Below, piece after piece: positions 62,943 to 64,000 of a stretch of 64,000 bases of DNA. Source of the DNA: Actinomycetes bacterium. Lineage in GTDB: Bacteria; Actinomycetota; Acidimicrobiia; Acidimicrobiales; RAAP-2. Made by a program: the position numbers and the translations under genes. Positions within the stretch are counted from its first letter, which is position 1; every line of letters begins with the position of its first letter. Location of the stretch: the NCBI GenBank assembly GCA_021806045.1, contig JAJZDI010000013.1, positions 19,500-83,499 of the forward strand, written 5' to 3'. Below the pieces are notes generated by a model. The model searched no databases and was not told the DNA's origin. It worked only from the letters and a program-made list of their open reading frames with translations.

Positions 62943-63698
62943 ATGCCAGAACTGAGCGCACTCGACACCGTCCGGGCCATCGCGGATCCCGCCCACGACG
63001 TGGGAACGGCCATCTTCCTCAGCCCCGACGTGGCGGCACGGGCCGAGACGGGAGGGTACGCGAACCCGTTCGCCTTCTACTTCGCCGGTCGCGGAGGCAT
63101 GCTGGGCGACGTCGACCCGGAGGTGGTGGCGGCCGCGTTCGGGTGGTTCAATCCCGACGTCGTGTCCCTCCTCTACACCGAGGGCCGTGATGTGCACGGT
63201 GCCCGTGGCGCAGGGGAGCGGATGATGGAGGCGACCGCCCTGTGGGGCGACGATCACCTGGCCGGCGTGGACGGGGACGTGCTGGCACGGTTCGTGGACC
63301 TGGCCGAGCGGCTGGTCGACGGGGCCGAGGCGTCGGGGTTGCCGCTGTTCGCCGCCTGGCGCACCCGTCCCCGGGCCACGTCCGTCCCGGGACGGGTGGC
63401 CCAGCTCTGCCAGATCCTGCGGGAGTGGCGTGGGGCGATCCACCTGGTGGCCACCACGGCGGTGGGCCTGTCGCCCCTCGAGGCCATCCTGACCAACGAA
63501 GGCCCGGGCCAGGCTGCGTTCTTCGGCTGGCCCGAACCGTTCCCCGACTGCTCGGCGCTCTCCGACCTCCACGGTGAGGCGGAGGCGATCACCGACCGGC
63601 TGTGCGCCGTGCAGATCGAGCGCCTGCTGACCGGGGAGGAGCGCGCCGGGCTTGCTGACGCCATGGCCGCCGTGGCCGCTGCCGCCCTGGCCGGCTGA
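62943..63698 (+). CDS. SCO6745/SalK-like protein
   Basis: 251 aa, ATG at 62943, 7 nt after the TetR stop. TAIFLSPDVAARAETGGYANPFAFYFAGRGGMLGDVDPEVVAAAFGWFNPDVV is the characteristic N-terminal block of the SCO6745 family, and REWRGAIHLVATTAVGLSPLEAILTNEGPGQAAFFGWPEPFPD the second. The family is common in actinobacteria, was noted in the salinomycin-producer cluster as SalK, and has no established activity. Helical, no membrane segment. Co-transcription with the TetR gene is likely. Confidence 0.8.
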   Translation: MPELSALDTVRAIADPAHDVGTAIFLSPDVAARAETGGYANPFAFYFAGRGGMLGDVDPEVVAAAFGWFNPDVVSLLYTEGRDVHGARGAGERMMEATALWGDDHLAGVDGDVLARFVDLAERLVDGAEASGLPLFAAWRTRPRATSVPGRVAQLCQILREWRGAIHLVATTAVGLSPLEAILTNEGPGQAAFFGWPEPFPDCSALSDLHGEAEAITDRLCAVQIERLLTGEERAGLADAMAAVAAAALAG

Positions 63699-63715
63699 GC
63701 CCCCGTCACGGCCCC

Positions 63716-63754
63716 GCCGGCTGGGCACGCCGGCTGGGCACGCCGGCTGGGTCC
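63716..63754. repeat. 13-bp tandem repeats after the last gene
   Basis: GCCGGCTGGGCAC occurs twice (63716-63728, 63729-63741), followed by GCCGGCTGGGTCC (63742-63754). It lies directly past the SCO6745-like stop; internal GCCGGC palindromes could form small hairpins. Confidence 0.75.
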
Positions 63755-64000
63755 GCTCTCCCTGCCGGCGAGGTGCCGACCCGGCGACCGTCGCCCACCC
63801 GTCAGCTGCCGCTCCCGCTCGACGTCGTCGTCGTGGAGCTCCCGCCCTGATTGGAGACGATCAGCTCCATCATCGACTGATGTGGAACGGCTCGTCAAGG
63901 TCTCTTCTGCGCGGGCGTTGCGCTGATGACAGGACGCGTCGAGCCATAGGTTCGACGTCTGGTTGAAGGCGAGCAGGCGACGGGGCCTGTGTCGAGGTGG
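63755..64000. other. Right-edge region without an assigned gene
   Basis: About 245 nt with slightly lower GC toward the edge. No frame on either strand has both a plausible start and gene-like composition; a minus-strand frame entering from the right edge and ending near 63895 could be the C-terminus of a gene beyond the window, but this is not supportable from what is visible. Confidence 0.4.

Noticed and set aside
63254..63898. 214-residue minus-strand open frame at the right end
   Set aside because: It is mostly the complement of the SCO6745-like gene and has Arg/Ser/Ala-rich composition without a domain.
63930..63970. tRNA-like GGTTCGA near the right edge
   Set aside because: The flanking bases do not form a T stem or acceptor stem, and no D or anticodon arm is present upstream.

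Overview
The window is a roughly 70+% GC stretch of an actinobacterial chromosome, most likely from the class Acidimicrobiia or a close relative. The pointers are very high GC3, coenzyme F420 genes (cofD/cofE), DUF3039 and DUF5719 proteins, the hpf/raiA-secA-prfB-ftsE-ftsX gene order, and many genes whose start codon sits 6-11 nt after a TANNNT -10 box, as in leaderless actinobacterial transcripts. Class-level placement is inference. I recognised no rRNA, tRNA, CRISPR array, insertion sequence or prophage.

0-9.3 kb is a cell-surface sugar cluster: partial membrane protein, RmlB, RmlD, UDP-glucose dehydrogenase, UDP-glucuronate decarboxylase, a dolichyl-phosphate-mannose-synthase-like GT2, a WbbL-like rhamnosyltransferase, an anchored protein of unknown function, a mannose-1-phosphate guanylyltransferase and a GalE-like epimerase. 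9.3-11.4 kb holds an FKBP isomerase and the F420 pair cofE-cofD. 11.4-21.4 kb resumes polysaccharide assembly: three translationally coupled GT4 enzymes, an RMD-like reductase, a small coiled-coil gene with an operator-like palindrome, a giant GT2/multi-membrane protein and DUF5719. Together these supply dTDP-rhamnose, UDP-glucuronate/xylose and GDP-mannose/GDP-rhamnose-type donors and the transferases that use them. A short RmlA sits apart at 44 kb; the mutase, Trm112-like protein and SIS-domain isomerase lie at 28.5-31.3 kb.

21.4-28.3 kb carries FtsH, a CPBP protease, a PTPS-related large membrane protein and two small exported proteins. 31.4-42.5 kb is housekeeping: a structured leader that may be a raiA-motif RNA, a short RaiA/HPF, a lipoprotein, SecA, RF2 (no programmed frameshift), FtsE/FtsX and a MacB-type exporter. 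42.5-57.9 kb mixes a lipase, RmlA, an ABC1 kinase, acyl-CoA synthetase and dehydrogenase, an archaeal-type riboflavin synthase, Dus, Maf, DUF3039, an alpha/beta hydrolase, enoyl-CoA hydratase, SahH, a beta-lactamase-fold hydrolase and an SdsA-like alkylsulfatase. 58-63.7 kb has two TetR regulators, each beside a palindrome in a divergent promoter (with a DUF2236 protein and with a secreted lipase), plus a somewhat lower-GC3 patch containing a GNAT-like gene.

Operons are tightly packed: at least twelve junctions use a 4-nt GTGA or ATGA stop/start overlap, while transcription-unit heads often look leaderless. The most unusual points are the candidate raiA RNA, the archaeal-type riboflavin synthase, the Asp-to-Cys change at the RmlB catalytic motif, a TetR gene with three tandem in-frame start codons, and a possible nine-residue coupled leader peptide at the left edge.
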